A DNA stretch of 64,000 nucleotides. It comes from CAYGZQ01 sp964354375 [NCBI: uncultured Planctomycetota bacterium]. GTDB lineage: Bacteria > JAJVIF01 > JAPKYR01. Positions 63,798 through 64,000 of the stretch are shown here, piece after piece. The stretch is taken from NCBI GenBank assembly GCA_964354375.1, contig CAYGZQ010000006.1, forward strand, positions 25,055-89,054, given 5' to 3'. Within the stretch, counting starts at the first letter, position 1. Every line of letters begins with the position of its first letter. Under the pieces are notes generated by a model. That model worked only from the letters and a program-made list of their open reading frames with translations. It was not told the origin of the DNA and did no database searches. A program made the translations under genes and the position numbers.

Positions 63798-64000
63798 TCA
63801 CTCCGGATCAGACACTTCAGCGGTAAGATCGCGCATGTCTGCACGGGTGGTGAGCTGCAGGACGAAGACGTTCTCTTCGGTCTCGCTGTTTCGCTCAACC
63901 CAGCCCTGGAATCCGATGTGCTTGGCCCAGTTGTAGTCAAGGCCTCCGGCAAGAGTGTACTCTCCGTTGTCCGAGTAGCCCCAGTAATCACCGTTGAACT
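63798..64000 (-). CDS. C-terminal end of a possible outer-membrane beta-barrel protein (partial)
   Basis: The last 66 residues of a minus-strand gene run into the right edge of the window. They read, in part, FNGDYWGYSDNGEYTLAG, GLDYNWAKHIGFQGWV and ENVFVLQLTTRAD, with alternating aromatic and polar residues as in barrel strands. The final residues (AEVSDPE) are not the usual aromatic end of a porin. The start lies outside, so the identity remains uncertain. The terminator at 63725 follows. Confidence 0.5.
   Translation of the reverse strand, partial: FNGDYWGYSDNGEYTLAGGLDYNWAKHIGFQGWVERNSETEENVFVLQLTTRADMRDLTAEVSDPE

Overview
The window (64 kb, mostly GC-rich) looks like the chromosome of an uncultivated, anaerobic, double-membraned bacterium. 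Evidence: many lipoproteins with clear lipoboxes plus their own diacylglyceryl transferase, outer-membrane-type beta-barrels, c-type heme proteins, an ECF sigma/anti-sigma/RseB-like set, a sigma-54-type activator and an NADH/NADPH-ferredoxin type redox operon. I cannot assign a phylum from sequence alone. No rRNA, tRNA, CRISPR array or transposase was seen.

Positions 1-9.9 kb are an accessory, partly AT-richer region in which solitary genes are separated by palindromic repeats: a GIY-YIG-like/HNH nuclease pair, a DUF3800 protein, a DUF4209 protein with a HEPN-like RNxxxH motif, a TIR/deoxyribosyltransferase-like protein and a membrane protein with a phage-head-like Cys tail. A beta-helix lipoprotein (3.8-6.6 kb) lies among them. 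This could be a loose defence island.

From 10 to 22 kb there is a bacterial enhancer-binding protein with three operator-like repeats upstream, several members of a large lipoprotein family, and a WG-repeat lipoprotein beside a 328-bp tandem repeat. From 22.3 to 28.9 kb a seven-gene minus-strand operon has the order of a chaperone-usher fimbrial locus (five small secreted beta proteins, a periplasmic chaperone-like protein, then a large beta-barrel), but all members are divergent. From 29 to 46 kb there are an orphan PhnD-like binding lipoprotein, an ATP-grasp ligase, an HD-GYP protein, a metallophosphoesterase fused to a tetraheme cytochrome, a CPBP protease, the ECF sigma operon, Lgt with an acidic tail, and two paralogous membrane proteins.

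From 46.2 to 56.6 kb a ten-gene plus-strand operon encodes NuoE-, NuoF- and NuoG-like subunits, NfnA/NfnB-like flavoproteins, two DRTGG proteins, an RsbW-like ATPase and an HsfB/HydS-type [FeFe]-hydrogenase-like sensor. It probably couples NAD(P)H and ferredoxin pools and senses H2 or redox state. From 56.7 kb to the end there are a second WG-repeat lipoprotein, more members of the large lipoprotein family (one carrying a zinc-protease domain), and the truncated end of a possible beta-barrel gene.

Two themes run through the window. One is a lipoprotein family of about eight members here, with a shared N-terminal module (WGxW, PLR, HPFPG, GFDVRGI, NADGYTRWWN, YAVDASW) and exchanged C-terminal domains. 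The other is a dense set of intergenic palindromic repeat families, one of which shows compensatory stem changes between copies.
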